Below, in pieces: positions 10,141-21,572 of a DNA stretch of 64,000 nt (positions are counted from its first letter, which is position 1; each line of letters begins with the position of its first letter). A model generated the notes under the pieces. The model had not been told where the DNA came from, did not search any database, and saw nothing but the letters and a program-made list of their open reading frames with translations. Position numbers and translations under genes: made by a program. The DNA lies in the NCBI GenBank assembly GCA_023101885.1, contig JALPQD010000392.1, positions 323,515 through 387,514 of the forward strand, in the 5' to 3' direction. The stretch is from Typhlomys cinereus. Its lineage: Eukaryota > Chordata > Mammalia > Rodentia > Platacanthomyidae.

Positions 10141-12290
10141 CAGCATGTTAAGATATTGGCCGTGATAGCCACCAGATGTGATCCTTCCCACCTGACACCC
10201 CCACCTAAACAAACCAACCTCATGCAGCAGGGTAAGTAGGTCTTTGCCAGTTGCATTGGAGATCTCAGGGGGAGTCTGATGAGTTCTGCCAAGGTGCTAT
10301 CACTAGAGAAGCATTTGCAACATGTTTGGATTCAGTGCAGCCAGAAAAGACATGAGGCGGGACAGCCAGAGGATCGCCACCAGCCCGTGCCGAGGCCCTC
10401 GTACATCGCTGGTACCATGCTGAGCTGCCTGGAGAAGCAGGCAGGGGAGGAAGGCAAGGATCACCCACAAGCACCTGAACTCCAAATGCCTACAGCCGTC
10501 CCAGACCCCTGTTCTCATTACATCACTGCCCACCATGCCTCCTGAGTCGAAAGACATGGTTGCAATCACCAGTCTTTCACAAAGCCCAGAATATTTGAAT
10601 CACCTCCTAAAGCTATCCCTCCGACCCCTATTTGCCTAGCATTGGCTCAGGCCCCTCCACCTTGTCATTTGGACTAAAGGACCTACAGCTCGACTCCCGT
10701 TTCCTCTCCTTCCAATAGCCAACAAATGTCTAGACTGAGCATTGCGACAACACTAAGGTGTGGAGTTAACCAAGATCCTCTCGCCTTCTTCTTTGCCACC
10801 TGAATGCTGGCTTGTTCCGGAAAGTCACGTTGTACCATTAAAATGCATCATCTTCCCAGCCTTCTCTGCAACTAGAGGCAGCCAGAGGCAGATATCTCTG
10901 GGGATGGCTTCCCTTCTTGGATTTAAAAAAAGGGGGGGGAATGATCCCTAGGGAAAAAGATCTCATTCTCTTTCCTCCATAGCTTTTCCCCTGTCTACCT
11001 AGAAGATGTCCTTGATTTCTCGGGATAGAAAGAACCCTTCTCATGACCTTGAAGAAGAGTGTCCTTTGTTGAGGATGTGCCTTCGTCTCAACAGGGGCAG
11101 GATCCCAGGTGACCCCCTGAAGCGGCTGCCTGTTCCTTGATAGTTTGCCGTGTGTCCATCAGCTTCCTCCCACTGCGGAGATAGATGCTTAAAACAACAT
11201 GCATTTGTTCTCTCCAGGCCCTGGAGGAGGGACGCTGAAAGCCAGTCTCTTGAAGCTAACTAAGGTCAAGGTGAGCTTTCTCTGTGAATCGACGCTAAGG
11301 GGAGATTCTATTTCAGTGAGTCTATGAACCTCTAGTGACGGCTGTGGTCCTCAGCTGTGTGCCTGCCTCCGTCTTGGAATTCACTCCAGCGGCTGGACTT
11401 AGGATTTGGTGGCTGAGTCATAACTGCTGAGCTCTTGCGTTTAGTTCCCTGCCAAATTCTTGTGAGCACTCCGGGTGTCTCCTCCACTCTGCTCTCATCG
11501 CTGCCTCGTGTCTTCTGAGACCCACAGCATCCTCCTCCTAAGGAAGCTTGTGATTACCCCAGCCCACCTGAGATACGCCACAGGCATGCCTGTGAGCGCC
11601 CCCGCTCCACACTCTCAACTTCATCGCATCTACAAGTCTTCTTTACCAGGGGAGACCACAAGATTCCCAGTTCCCGGGCTTAGGTTGAGGATTTTTCTTT
11701 TCAAGGATCATGAGTCAGCTTACACAGCGGTAGGAAAAACTAAGCCCTTTACTTGTATAAACAATTGTTTTATGATTGTCACTTGTGGCTGAAGTCAATC
11801 CAAGCCGAAGCTACTCTTACACTGTTAAGTCACTCTAGCCAGACTAAGTAGCCCTAGCAGGCGTCTTTCATGCTGTGTTTGCAACTAATTACTTTTTCAA
11901 TGGCCTCAGGATACTGTGAACTCCAGAGAGCAGGAGATGTGTAGCTTCTGCTTTTCTGCCGACCCAACACTCACTCAGGGTCTGGACGGTGCACAGCTCC
12001 ACAAACGCTGGGTAAATGAAACAAGCGCGTGGCTGCCACGACTCAGCCCCCAGATCCTAAATACAGAAGCCCGAGTTAATCGTACGCACCACTGAACAAG
12101 AAGGCGGAGACCGATGTCTGAGCAGCGTAGTTGTCCCCAAAGATGCCCTGAGAACAGATGCTACTTCAAAACAAAAGGTCCAGATGGGGTAGAGGTGACT
12201 TAAAGTCATTGTCTACATGTAGGAATGAAACTGTCAAAAGATTTTAAACAATGCAGACAAAAATCTGAGCTATAAGCCCATGTAAAGATC
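10141..12290. other. Long apparently unique stretch, no gene seen
   Basis: About 2.1 kb with no recognisable repeat, RNA gene or protein domain. Open frames (for example 10279-10545 plus and 11475-11792 plus) lack recognisable motifs. Intronic or intergenic sequence is the simplest reading. Confidence 0.5.
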
Positions 12291-12665
12291 AGTTTAAATT
12301 CAGTCGTTCACAGTGAACCTCCTGACCAATGGTCGACTACAGACAGAGAATAAACCCATGGGGCCCTGCACAATGCTGAGGACAGTGAGAAATCGGTTGT
12401 GAGGAAGAGTGTCCAGTTTTGTCCCCAGATGGAGACTAATACGCTCTCGAAGTACTACTTGGGAAGCTACTAGATAGTCCCAAGCCCAGGATCACACGAA
12501 AGGCCCTCCTGGATGAATATCATGGCACACAAAGAAAAACATAAGGATATGAATATGAGAGGAAGATATAAGAGGGAGATGAAGGGGAGAGCAATCAGAA
12601 TGAATTATATACTTGCATGAAGGTGCCAAAGACCAAAATTCATCAATAAAAATAAGTGAGGGGAA
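12291..12665 (+). other. Possible old retroelement 3' end
   Basis: A purine-rich run ('agaggaagatataagaggga') followed by 'ttcatcaataaaaataag' resembles the end of a LINE-1 or LTR element. Divergence prevents assignment. Confidence 0.3.
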
Positions 12666-12735
12666 AAATCCAGGTATTCAACTGTACAACTGTTCATAAT
12701 TTCTCAAATAAGCATAGAAGTCATAATCATTATAA

Positions 12736-12752
12736 ATATAAAGCATCTTTTG
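12736..12752. repeat. L1 target-site duplication, left copy
   Basis: The 17-bp 'atataaagcatcttttg' is repeated without mismatch at 18855-18871. A perfect duplication around a full-length element indicates a recent target-primed insertion. Confidence 0.95.
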
Positions 12753-13145
12753 GTCCCTTTTTTTCACCCCACCCCGCTCACGCCGGTCGGGACGCTGTAC
12801 GCGAGATCCAGCCGGGGCCTCACCGCGCGCTCTAGGACCCCAGGTCAGCCCACGGGGACCCGTCTCCGACTCCCGCCATCCAGCCGGAGCCGCGCGGGGC
12901 CGAGGGACGAGGAGGACCTCCCCCTGCGCCCAGGCCCCGCCCCAGCTGCCCTCGGGTTAAATAGCTCCACGCCGACGCGCCCATCCTCCCTTTTCACCCC
13001 ACCCCACTCCCCCCGGTCGGGACACGCGCGCGGTCCACCCGGGCCTCACCCCACGCCCTAGGTGAGTCCCCGTTCGGGCCCCGCCCACCAGTACCCCAGG
13101 CCAAATAATTCAGTTTAGTGAAATTGAGAGATCTTAAGAGTTAAA
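12753..13145 (+). promoter_or_regulatory. L1 5' UTR / internal promoter with tandem monomers
   Basis: A G+C- and CpG-rich block. The unit starting 'ttttcaccccaccccgctca' at 12761 recurs at 12991, a 230-bp period. The second copy shares about 70 bp, lacks roughly 110 bp of the middle, then shares the end ('gccccgccca...aaata', about 13076-13111). A TATA-like 'ggttaaatagc' lies at 12955-12965. A non-repeated A-rich leader of about 35 bp precedes ORF1. Monomeric 5' UTRs acting as promoters are known for mouse L1 types; promoter function here is inferred. Confidence 0.85.
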
Positions 13146-14216
13146 ATGACAGTGCCAAAGTCAAAGTGCAAATCCATGAGAAGCAACACTCAAGCAAACA
13201 AATTTCCCACTGAAGGAATTAATCCCATAATGTTAGACTCCAACAAGAACAAACCCGCGGAAAAAGGCCAAGAAAGCCTGACCCAGGATAACGACTTTCA
13301 AAATATGATCATTACCATGTTCAATACTATGAAAGAGGAAATCCGGGAGGAATTACATAATCGAATCAATCGCTTTGAAGAGGAACACAACAGACATCTG
13401 GAGGAGTTGAGAAAAACAGTGCAAGAAACAAAAAGTGGCATAGAGCAGTTAAAACAAACTCAAGCAAAGTTTAAAACTGAGCTAAAAGACAAGTTATCTT
13501 CAACCCAAAACGCCACAGAGAGTCTTATCAACAGAACTAATGAAGCAGAAAACAGAATTTCAGACCTTGAAGATAAAGTGGGAGTACTAACCAGCTCAAT
13601 GGAAGAGGTTGTTAAAGCCAAAAAGATACTTGAGAGAAATATCCAAGAGATATGGGACACCCTGAAGAAGCCTAACATGCGTATTCATGGAATACCGGAG
13701 CAAGAATCTCAAAATACCACCTCTGAGGAAATTTTTCAAACGATCATCAAGGAAAACTTTCCTCATCTAAAAAAAGAGAGGCCCATTCATATACAAGAGG
13801 CATTCCGCACCCCAAACAGATACGACCAAACTAGAAGCACACCGCGGCAAATAATAGTTAAAACACTCCACATTCAAGATAAAGAACTGGTGCTGAGAGC
13901 TTCAAGGGAGAAAAAACAAGTCACTTTTAAAGGCAAACCTATTAAAATAACAAATGACTTCTCAGTCGAAACAGTAAAAGCAAGAAGAGCTTGCAGAGAC
14001 ATACTTCAAGTATTGAATGAGCAAAAATGTCAACCCAGGCTGATTTACCCTGCAAAACTATCAGTCATGATCGAGGGAGAAAGAAAACTTTTCCAGCACA
14101 AAGACAACTTTAAGGGATACATGGCCACCAAACCAGGCCTTCAAAAACTGCTAGAAATGATACTCAAGCGTGAAGAAAAAAACAGGCATATCCAGGAGAA
14201 CAGAAGGCAAATATAA
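13146..14216 (+). CDS. ORF1: LINE-1 ORF1 protein (RNA-binding chaperone)
   Basis: A 356-residue protein, within the usual mammalian ORF1p range (338 in human, about 357-370 in mouse). ORF1p trimerises, coats L1 RNA in cytoplasmic particles and acts as a nucleic-acid chaperone for reverse transcription. Layout: basic N-terminus (1-20, 'KSKCKSMRSN'), long heptad-rich coiled coil at about 52-172, RRM at about 175-262 with the RNP2-like 'NMRIHGIP' at 177-184, and a C-terminal domain at about 263-335 containing 'REKKQVTFKGKPIKITND' (254-271) and 'YPAKLSVMIEGE' (301-312), both conserved L1 blocks. The start at 13146 is the first ATG after the GC-rich leader ('aaaatgac') and gives an expected length. 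No stop or frameshift interrupts it. ORF2 follows after 50 bp. Confidence 0.97.
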   Translation: MTVPKSKCKSMRSNTQANKFPTEGINPIMLDSNKNKPAEKGQESLTQDNDFQNMIITMFNTMKEEIREELHNRINRFEEEHNRHLEELRKTVQETKSGIEQLKQTQAKFKTELKDKLSSTQNATESLINRTNEAENRISDLEDKVGVLTSSMEEVVKAKKILERNIQEIWDTLKKPNMRIHGIPEQESQNTTSEEIFQTIIKENFPHLKKERPIHIQEAFRTPNRYDQTRSTPRQIIVKTLHIQDKELVLRASREKKQVTFKGKPIKITNDFSVETVKARRACRDILQVLNEQKCQPRLIYPAKLSVMIEGERKLFQHKDNFKGYMATKPGLQKLLEMILKREEKNRHIQENRRQI

Positions 14217-14266
14217 CACCATTAAAAGCGAAGCAATATACTTATAAAAGCTACTAAACATAATAA
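14217..14266 (+). other. L1 inter-ORF spacer
   Basis: A 50-bp A-rich spacer ('accattaaaagcgaagcaat' at its start) between the ORF1 stop and ORF2 start. In mammalian L1, ORF2 is translated from the same RNA at low level, probably by reinitiation or internal entry. No ribosome-entry structure can be read from sequence. Confidence 0.9.
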
Positions 14267-17200
14267 ATGTCTGGAATTAACAATAGTTTCTCCATTATAA
14301 CACTAAATGTTAATGGACTTAATTCACCGATCAAGAGACACAGATTACAAACATGGATTAAAAATCACAATCCATCAATCTGTTGCCTGCAGGAAACCCA
14401 TCTCACCACAAAAGATAGGCATGCTCTAAAAATAAAAGGCTGGTCAACAATTCTACAAGCAAATGGAAGCAGAAAACAGGCAGGGGTAGCCATTATGCTA
14501 TCAGACAAAGTGGATTTCAAACCAAAAAAAATTATAAGAGACACGGATGGATACTACATTTTAGTCACAGGTACAATTCATCAGGAAGATTTCACAATAC
14601 TGAACATATATGCACCCAATACGGGCCCCTCCACATTCATTAAGAAACCCCTACAGCGTCTAAAGCAAGAAATCAATCCCCAAACGATAATTCTTGGGGA
14701 CTTCAACACCGCCCTCTCTACATGGGATAGATCAACAGGTCAAAAGCTTAACAGAGACACTTTAGAACTTAATCAAACCCTGAAAGAAATGGACCTCACA
14801 GATCTCTATCGAACTTTTCACCCACGCACCAAAGAATACACATTTTTCTCAGCAGCACACGGAACTTTCTCCAAAATAGATCACATATTGGGCCACAAAA
14901 TGAATCTACACATATACAAAAAAGTTGAAATTCTAACCTGTGCCCTATCAGACCACCACGGCCTAAAGCTGGACATCCACAACACATCAAACAAGAGAAA
15001 ATACACTAATTCCTGGAAACTTAACACTATGATGCTGAATGAGAACTGGATTCAGGAAGAAATTAAAAAGGAAATTCAAGATTTCCTGAAAGTGAATGAT
15101 AACGAAAATACAACTTACCAAAATCTCTGGGACACAATGAAAGCTGTTCTAAGAGGTAAGTTCATAGCTCTTAATGCCCACGTCAAAAAAATGGAAACAT
15201 CAGAAATAAACAACTTAACAATGCAGCTTAAAGCTTTAGAGAAACTAGAGCAATCTGATCCCAAAAGCAGTAGAAGAGAAGAGATTAGCAAAATAAGGGG
15301 AGAAATATCTGAAATCGAGACTAAGAAAACGATAGAAAAAATCAACCAATCAAAAAGCTGGTTCTTTGAAAAAATCAACAAGATTGATACACCCCTAGCT
15401 AAACTAACCAAAAGCAAGAGAGAGAAAACCCAAATTAACAAAATTAGAAATGAACATGGAGTTATCACTACTGATACCCAAGAAATCCAGAGAATTATAA
15501 CATCATATTTCAAAAACTTATACTCTGTGAAGTTTGACAACACAAAAGAGATGGATGAATTTCTAAGTAAACACAACTTACCTAAATTGAATCAGGAAGT
15601 TGTGAATTATTTAAATAGTCCTATAACATATAAGGAAATTGAGGAAGTAATCTCGAATCTTCCCACCAAAAAATGTCCTGGACCAGATGGATTCAGCACA
15701 GAGTTCTACCAGACATTTAAGGAGTTAATAACACCAATACTCCTTAAACTGTTCCATCAAATAGCAAAGGAAGGAACACTACCAAATTCCTTCTATGAAG
15801 CTAATATCGTTTTAATCCCAAAACCTAATAAAGATTCACTTAAAAAAGAAAACTATAGGCCGATCTCCCTGATGAACACAGACGCAAAGATTCTCAACAA
15901 AGTCTTAGCAAATCGGATTCAAAAACATATCAAAAAGATCATTCACGGGGACCAAGTAGGCTTCATCCCTGGCACACAAGGTTGGTTCAACATACGCAAA
16001 TCAATAAATGTAATTCATCATGTAAACCAGTCCAAAGTCCAAGACCACATGATACTCTCGATAGATGCAGAAAAAGCTTTTGACAAGATCCAACAGCCTT
16101 TTATGATCAAAACGTTAGAGACAGTAGGAATGGAAGGAACCTTTATCAATATAATAAAAGCTGTATACAACAAGCCCACAGCAAGGATTATGCTCAATGG
16201 GGAACAATTGGAAGCATTCCCACTTCGATCAGGAACTAGACAAGGCTGTCCACTCTCACCACTTCTATTCAATATTGTACTTGAAGTCTTAGCTGAAGCC
16301 ATAAGACAAGAAAGGGACATAAGAGGGATTCAAATCGGCAAGGAAGAAATCAAGCTATCCCTATTTGCAGATGACATGATCTTATACCTGAGTGATCCCA
16401 AAAACTCCACCAGGAAGCTCCTGGAACTAATTGAGAAGTTCAGCAGGGTGGCAGGATACAAAATAAATGTGCAAAAATCAGAGGCCTTCCTATATGCCCA
16501 GAATGAAAGAAGTGAAAAAGCCTTGAGAGAAACCATGCCATTTACTATAACCCCTAAAAAAATGAAATACCTTGGTATAAACCTAACTAAGGAGGTAAAA
16601 GACCTTTACAATGAAAACTTTAAAACCCTAAAGAAAGAAATTGCAGAAGACACCAGAAGGTGGAAAGACCTCCCTTGTTCCTGGATTGGCAGAATCAACA
16701 TTGTAAAAATGACCATCCTACCAAAGGCAATATACAGATTCAATGCTATACCAATCAAAATCCCAAAGCAATTCTTCAAAGAAGTTGACCAAATAATCTC
16801 AAAGTTCATATGGAGACACAAAAGACCCAGGATAGCAAAAACAATCCTGAGTAACAAAAACACAGCTGGAGGTATTACCATACCAAACCTAAGTCTATAC
16901 TACAAATCCATAGTTATAAAGACAGCCTGGTACTGGCTCCAAAATAGACACACAGATCAATGGATAAGGATTGAAGACCCAGATATAAGCCCACAAAGGT
17001 ACAGCCATTTGGTCTTTGACAAAGGGGCCCAAAGAATCCAATGGAAAAAGAACAGCATCTTCAACAAATGGTGCTGGCAAAACTGGATCTCCACATGCAG
17101 AAGATTAAAGCTGGACCCGTACTTGTCACCATGTACAAGACTTAATTCCAAATGGATCAAGGACCTTGATATCAGGCCAGAGACTTTAAAAACCATAGTT

Positions 17201-18091
17201 GAAAGGATAGGGAACTCCCTCGAGCTGATTGGGCTAGGCCAACACTTCCTAAACAGACATCCAATGGCACAATCACTGCTACCAACTCTCAACAGTTGGG
17301 ATCTTGTGAAATTAAAGAGCTTCTGTTCAGATAAAGAGATTGTCACACGAGCTCAAAGGCAACCCACAGAATGGGAGAAAATCTTCACTAACCACATATC
17401 TGACAGAGCTCTACTGTCCAGAGTGCACAAAGAACTTAGAAAATTAAACTCCAAGGAAAACACTGGCCCAATTAAAAAATGGGCCCTGGAACTTCAAAGA
17501 AACTTTACCAGGGATGAAATTAAAATGTCTAACAATTATCTTAAAAAATGCTCCACTTCCTTCGCCATCAGGGAAATGCAAATCAAAACTTCCCTGAGAT
17601 ATCATCTCACCCCGGTCAGGATGGCAAAAATCCACAATACAAAAAACGACAAATGCTGGAGAGGATGTGGAGAGAGGGGAACTCTCCTACATTGTTGGTG
17701 GGAATGCAGGCTCATACAGCCACTCTGGCGAGCCGTCTGGAGATTCTTAAAGAAATTAAAGATTGAAATGCCATATGACCCTGCTATCCCACTTTTGGGA
17801 ATAACCCCCCATGCAGCAGAGGTTCGCCTCGATAGCACAAGCTCGACCATGTTCATAGCAGCACTGTTTACAATAGCAAAGTCATGGAATCAACCTAAAT
17901 GTCCAACAGTTGACGAGTGGATAAGGAAACTGTGGTACATCTATACAATGGAGTACTACTCAGCCATCAAAAATGATGAATTACTGGAATTTGCTGGGAA
18001 ATGGATGTCATTAGAAAGAATTATATTAAGTGAAGTATCCCAAACCCAGAAAATTAAGCGCCGTATGTACTCCCTAATAGGTGGCTCCTAG
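14267..18091 (+). CDS. ORF2: LINE-1 ORF2 protein: endonuclease and reverse transcriptase
   Basis: A 1274-residue polyprotein (human L1: 1275) that nicks target DNA and reverse transcribes L1 RNA in cis, also mobilising SINE and mRNA in trans. The AP-type endonuclease occupies about 1-239 with all residues usually required: N14, E43 (QETH), D145 and N147 (GDFN), D205 (KIDH), S228, D229 and H230 (SDHH). A PIP-like motif QRIITSYF sits at 408-415. The reverse transcriptase lies at about 498-775, with D600 in SIDAEKAF and D702/D703 in FADD. A Cys-rich motif C-X3-C-X7-H-X4-C begins at C1130. Position numbers coincide with human ORF2p at the catalytic sites. There is no internal stop or frameshift. 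Codon use is A-rich on the sense strand, as is usual for L1. I find no missing key residue. Confidence 0.97.
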   Translation: MSGINNSFSIITLNVNGLNSPIKRHRLQTWIKNHNPSICCLQETHLTTKDRHALKIKGWSTILQANGSRKQAGVAIMLSDKVDFKPKKIIRDTDGYYILVTGTIHQEDFTILNIYAPNTGPSTFIKKPLQRLKQEINPQTIILGDFNTALSTWDRSTGQKLNRDTLELNQTLKEMDLTDLYRTFHPRTKEYTFFSAAHGTFSKIDHILGHKMNLHIYKKVEILTCALSDHHGLKLDIHNTSNKRKYTNSWKLNTMMLNENWIQEEIKKEIQDFLKVNDNENTTYQNLWDTMKAVLRGKFIALNAHVKKMETSEINNLTMQLKALEKLEQSDPKSSRREEISKIRGEISEIETKKTIEKINQSKSWFFEKINKIDTPLAKLTKSKREKTQINKIRNEHGVITTDTQEIQRIITSYFKNLYSVKFDNTKEMDEFLSKHNLPKLNQEVVNYLNSPITYKEIEEVISNLPTKKCPGPDGFSTEFYQTFKELITPILLKLFHQIAKEGTLPNSFYEANIVLIPKPNKDSLKKENYRPISLMNTDAKILNKVLANRIQKHIKKIIHGDQVGFIPGTQGWFNIRKSINVIHHVNQSKVQDHMILSIDAEKAFDKIQQPFMIKTLETVGMEGTFINIIKAVYNKPTARIMLNGEQLEAFPLRSGTRQGCPLSPLLFNIVLEVLAEAIRQERDIRGIQIGKEEIKLSLFADDMILYLSDPKNSTRKLLELIEKFSRVAGYKINVQKSEAFLYAQNERSEKALRETMPFTITPKKMKYLGINLTKEVKDLYNENFKTLKKEIAEDTRRWKDLPCSWIGRINIVKMTILPKAIYRFNAIPIKIPKQFFKEVDQIISKFIWRHKRPRIAKTILSNKNTAGGITIPNLSLYYKSIVIKTAWYWLQNRHTDQWIRIEDPDISPQRYSHLVFDKGAQRIQWKKNSIFNKWCWQNWISTCRRLKLDPYLSPCTRLNSKWIKDLDIRPETLKTIVERIGNSLELIGLGQHFLNRHPMAQSLLPTLNSWDLVKLKSFCSDKEIVTRAQRQPTEWEKIFTNHISDRALLSRVHKELRKLNSKENTGPIKKWALELQRNFTRDEIKMSNNYLKKCSTSFAIREMQIKTSLRYHLTPVRMAKIHNTKNDKCWRGCGERGTLLHCWWECRLIQPLWRAVWRFLKKLKIEMPYDPAIPLLGITPHAAEVRLDSTSSTMFIAALFTIAKSWNQPKCPTVDEWIRKLWYIYTMEYYSAIKNDELLEFAGKWMSLERIILSEVSQTQKIKRRMYSLIGGS

Positions 18092-18854
18092 TACCAAACT
18101 CACCCAGCCCACATTGAGACACTCAAAAGTAAACCTATGTAACACAGTAACTGTAAGGATTATGAACAAGAGAGATGGGTTAGGAGGGCCACACCAGAAA
18201 CAAGGAGAGAGGAGACCATGTTACAGCAGAGAAAATAGGCCTCCATCAAGGTCTGCAAGGGGTGACATACAGTGCCCAGCAGAATGGAGTGAAGGGAATT
18301 GCAGGAGCAGCAAAACTGCAAAAGAAAATCAACAAACCACAATCCAGAACTTCAGAGACTCTATATCAATCACATAGAACTAGGCCAGCCTAATCTCTCC
18401 CCATCCTGGAGCTCAGGGACATTTGCGGAAGAGGGGGCGGTAAGATTGTAAGAGCAAAAGGATGGGAGGAGCAACGATTTGCAAGATTCTCAACAATAGT
18501 TGAGGCCAAAGCAATCATAATGGGACTTTGCATGCCCTGCGCAATGTCCAGTGCACTGTTGCCCTCATAAAGTCTAGCATCTGTTAAGGCACCGAGACCC
18601 CTGGAGGCAAGGGATTGACAGCCATAGTAGTGATCTTATGCTTAAGGGGAACAAGAGAAAGGGCTTATGGAAATGCCACTGGGTCCTTATATGTCATCGG
18701 AGAGGAGGACCCAGTGGAGAGTTAGGCGTACACAATAAAGGACTCTCTGGGAATTGGGGGGGAGGCACTGGGGGAAGGGGAGGGGGAGGAGGGGGGAGGG
18801 AGGGAACTGGTAAAAAATTTTAAAATGTATAATTAAATTTTTAATAAAAAAAAT
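18092..18854 (+). other. L1 3' UTR with G-run tract and A-rich end
   Basis: A 763-bp non-coding tail. It includes 'gaagagggggcggtaaga', used here to recognise older L1 tails elsewhere in the window. A run-rich G tract at 18756-18806 contains at least four separate runs of three or more G on the sense strand, a potential G-quadruplex of the kind conserved in mammalian L1 3' UTRs. It ends in 'aattaaatttttaataaa' and a short A stretch. A 98-codon open frame at 18081-18377 overlaps the ORF2 end but has no recognisable domain. Confidence 0.9.
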
Positions 18855-18871
18855 ATATAAAGCATCTTTTG
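18855..18871. repeat. L1 target-site duplication, right copy
   Basis: Identical to 12736-12752. Confidence 0.95.
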
Positions 18872-20560
18872 AAAAAGTTTTAAAAAGGTTCACAAGACAA
18901 GAAAACTTGCAAAGAACAGTGTTGGTGTTGCTTCATAAAACAGTTCTTATTTGGCTAATTGTTTCCTTGCAGATGCTTTGGGAGACATTGCTCTGCCCTT
19001 CTCAGGTTGGTTTGGGAATGAAGTCACTGCAGGGCCTGCAGGTGAAGGTTGAAATAAATAGTCAAGGTTGAAATGTGCAAAGGCCGCTGAAGGCAGGAAC
19101 TGCCATTGCTGGGGTGAGGGCTTTGGGGTGATGGTAGACTTTTAAGCCATGTGATGCTTGTTCTGCCAGAGTGGAGCATTGGGAATGTTCTCCTCTTACC
19201 CCAAAAGTTGTCTGACCTCCGAAGTTTCTAGTTGTCCAGGCGCTGAGTTAATAGTGTTAGAAGAACGGTATGAAGCAATTCTCAGCTACCTTCGGCCAGA
19301 TGGCAGCCAGAGCATGAGGACCCCACCTCCTCCGCACAGCCCACCCAAACAGAGCCTTCCTTTGCTCTGTTGCACAGTTCCATGTGTCCCACCAACATCT
19401 AGAGAGTTAGTGCTCCTGCTTCCATTTAGCAGCGCATATGAGTCAGGCCCCTGGGAAGATTCCCACCTGCTCATCCCATTCCCAACCTCTCTGATCACCC
19501 CAGGGCTCTGCATCCCCTAGGGAACATCCATCTGCACAACAAAAAAAAAATGGAATGTGGTATTGAACTTCTTCTGAGGGTTCTTAATTGAGAGCTGCAG
19601 AACCATGGGGTTTTGCTAGGGAGGCCCTAGAGAAGACGAGCACGGACCTGAGGCCACTTTTACTGCTTTTGCACTGTAGATGATGAAAGTATGTTCATAT
19701 CAATGGGCCCACTCATTCGCTTTCCTTTATACTCCAAATCTTGAGCGACATTTGCTTGGTCGCGGGGTTTATAGTATAAGCAGGAACATTGAGGACCAGA
19801 AAGCAAGCATTGCAAAGCACCATGGGAAGAGACCTCCAGGACTCAATCAATAGTCTTCTTTCCTTCAGACCATGCTGTCCTGGTCTGGGAGGCAGATCTG
19901 GATGCAATATCCCATGCAAAATCTTTAAGAGACATACTTTTGCTCCAAATTCCCCCAAATTGCTGCATTGACGAGGCGGAATCTGCTTTTAAAGGGTAGA
20001 ACACGGACTTTTAAAAAATGAAATTGGATTACACTCTTCAAGGAACCCCCAGGAACTTCATCCCGCGGACTGACATCATTCATCTCTGGAAGCTTCCCTC
20101 CCCAGCAGGGTGGGAGTGGAGATATATGTTCTCATATAGGGTGTCTGCTCCCGTTCCCCAACATTCCCAAATCCCATCCTCCACCTTTTCCAATGTCCTG
20201 TCATTCATAGCCATATCATTCAAACAGGCCTGGTCGTGGATATCCCACAGCAGTCAAGCACTTGCCACTCCACAGACACTAGGCATCAGCTTCATTTGCT
20301 TCCTGACCCAACCCCTTTTCCTGGCTTCCATTATCCCCAGTTCAAACAAATCAGCAAATGAACTTTTTTATTTAGTTCTTCAGAAAATGTCACAAAGAGA
20401 CTATGTGCCTACAGGAAGCTTAAAACAGAAACCATAATTTGTCAAATTGAAGATTCGTGTCAGAGAAGCTGTATCGGGTAGAAATAGGGTAACAGGACCC
20501 ACTGCTTAAGTCCGTCCAGCATAGACTGTGTTCTGCTCCCTCTTCACCCACTACCACCAC
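18872..20560. other. Apparently unique, no gene seen
   Basis: About 1.7 kb. Open frames at 19158-19520 plus and 20018-20437 plus show no recognisable domain. Confidence 0.5.
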
Positions 20561-21010
20561 TCATGGCTTCTACTTTGGAGCACCAAGTAGTTCCTGCCTT
20601 CAAGGTCGTCGTGGATGAGGATCGCAGACAGCAGCCTGTTCGTTTCAGGGATGCCCATGAAATCAGTGTAACGCTGTCTACTTCCATTAGACACTGCTAC
20701 ACTAGTTTTGCCATGAAACAGGAAAGACCCCATGAGATACCACAGCATCCTAGGAGCCCACATGGGACTGGTGCTAGACCAAAGAGAAGGGGAGCTTCTA
20801 TACCCTACAGTTTATCCACATGTGGGACACTGGCGCTATGGTAGGTGCCCGGGCACTAGTTAGAACAGGGACGCAGTGACTTGCACATGTAGGGAGACAT
20901 GAGAAAGGGAGGGAGAAGGGGGGAATGGGATGAGGTATGAAGTGGGAGTAGAAAACACATAAATGTATTGTTAATATAAATTAAAAATAAATAAAATTAA
21001 TTATAAAAAA
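20561..21010 (+). other. Possible old retroelement 3' end
   Basis: A purine-rich run ('gagaaagggagggagaaggg') then an A/T end ('ttaaaaataaataaaattaa') resembles a LINE or LTR terminus. The open frame at 20563-20844 is not recognised. The family could not be assigned. Confidence 0.3.
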
Positions 21011-21572
21011 GAAGACCTTGCGCTCAGGGTACTTCTACTACTTGTTCAAGTTCATACAATCAGCAAGCCTAGGTTTTATACTCCACTGCTCATGCCTTCT
21101 TCACCGGAGCCTCAACTTAAAGAACACATGTATATTAGCAACACAATCTAATGTTTACTATGTGCTGACTCTGTCTTTGAAGCGAGGAACAGGGAGAGGG
21201 CTTTCGTGTTTTTCATTCTCTAAGTTATGTCCTTGCGATATGAGAAAAACAACTAACTGCCCATCTTTGGAACTCATAACTGAATGACCAAGGTGACCAG
21301 TAGAGGAGCATATTTCCAGTCCTGGCTCTTGAATTTGGAAGGAGAGAGACATGGCCCCCTTCATTCTCTAAGTGACCGCCAGCATTGCCACCTGTTGTTC
21401 TGGGGCCCGGAGGCAAAGATAAGTAACAATATCATTTTCACATCTCCTGATTGAATATTATGTGGTGACACCCTTGTTTTTAATAATCACCTAAGACAAG
21501 CAAATACACAGATACGTCAGAGATTTACAGATGTGGCATCTGCTTGATTAGCCACAGAAGAGACTTGCCAAA

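Larger units (their letters stand above)
12753..18854 (+). mobile_element. L1: Full-length intact LINE-1 retrotransposon
   Basis: A 6.1-kb autonomous non-LTR retrotransposon with 5' UTR, ORF1, 50-bp spacer, ORF2, 3' UTR and a short A/T-rich end ('ttaataaaaaaaat'). Both reading frames are open from start to stop. The element is flanked by a perfect 17-bp duplication. L1 copies itself by target-primed reverse transcription: the ORF2p endonuclease nicks DNA and the RT primes on the 3' end. A combination of full length, two open frames and an intact duplication marks it as young and possibly still able to transpose. That competence is an inference; sequence alone does not show expression. Confidence 0.97.

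Noticed and set aside
12780..13090. CpG-rich block as promoter of a host gene
   Set aside because: It lies inside the L1 boundaries set by the target duplication and is the element's own 5' UTR.
15115..15576. 153-codon minus-strand frame within the L1
   Set aside because: Antisense of ORF2, hydrophobic because the sense strand is A-rich. No recognised antisense gene or promoter.
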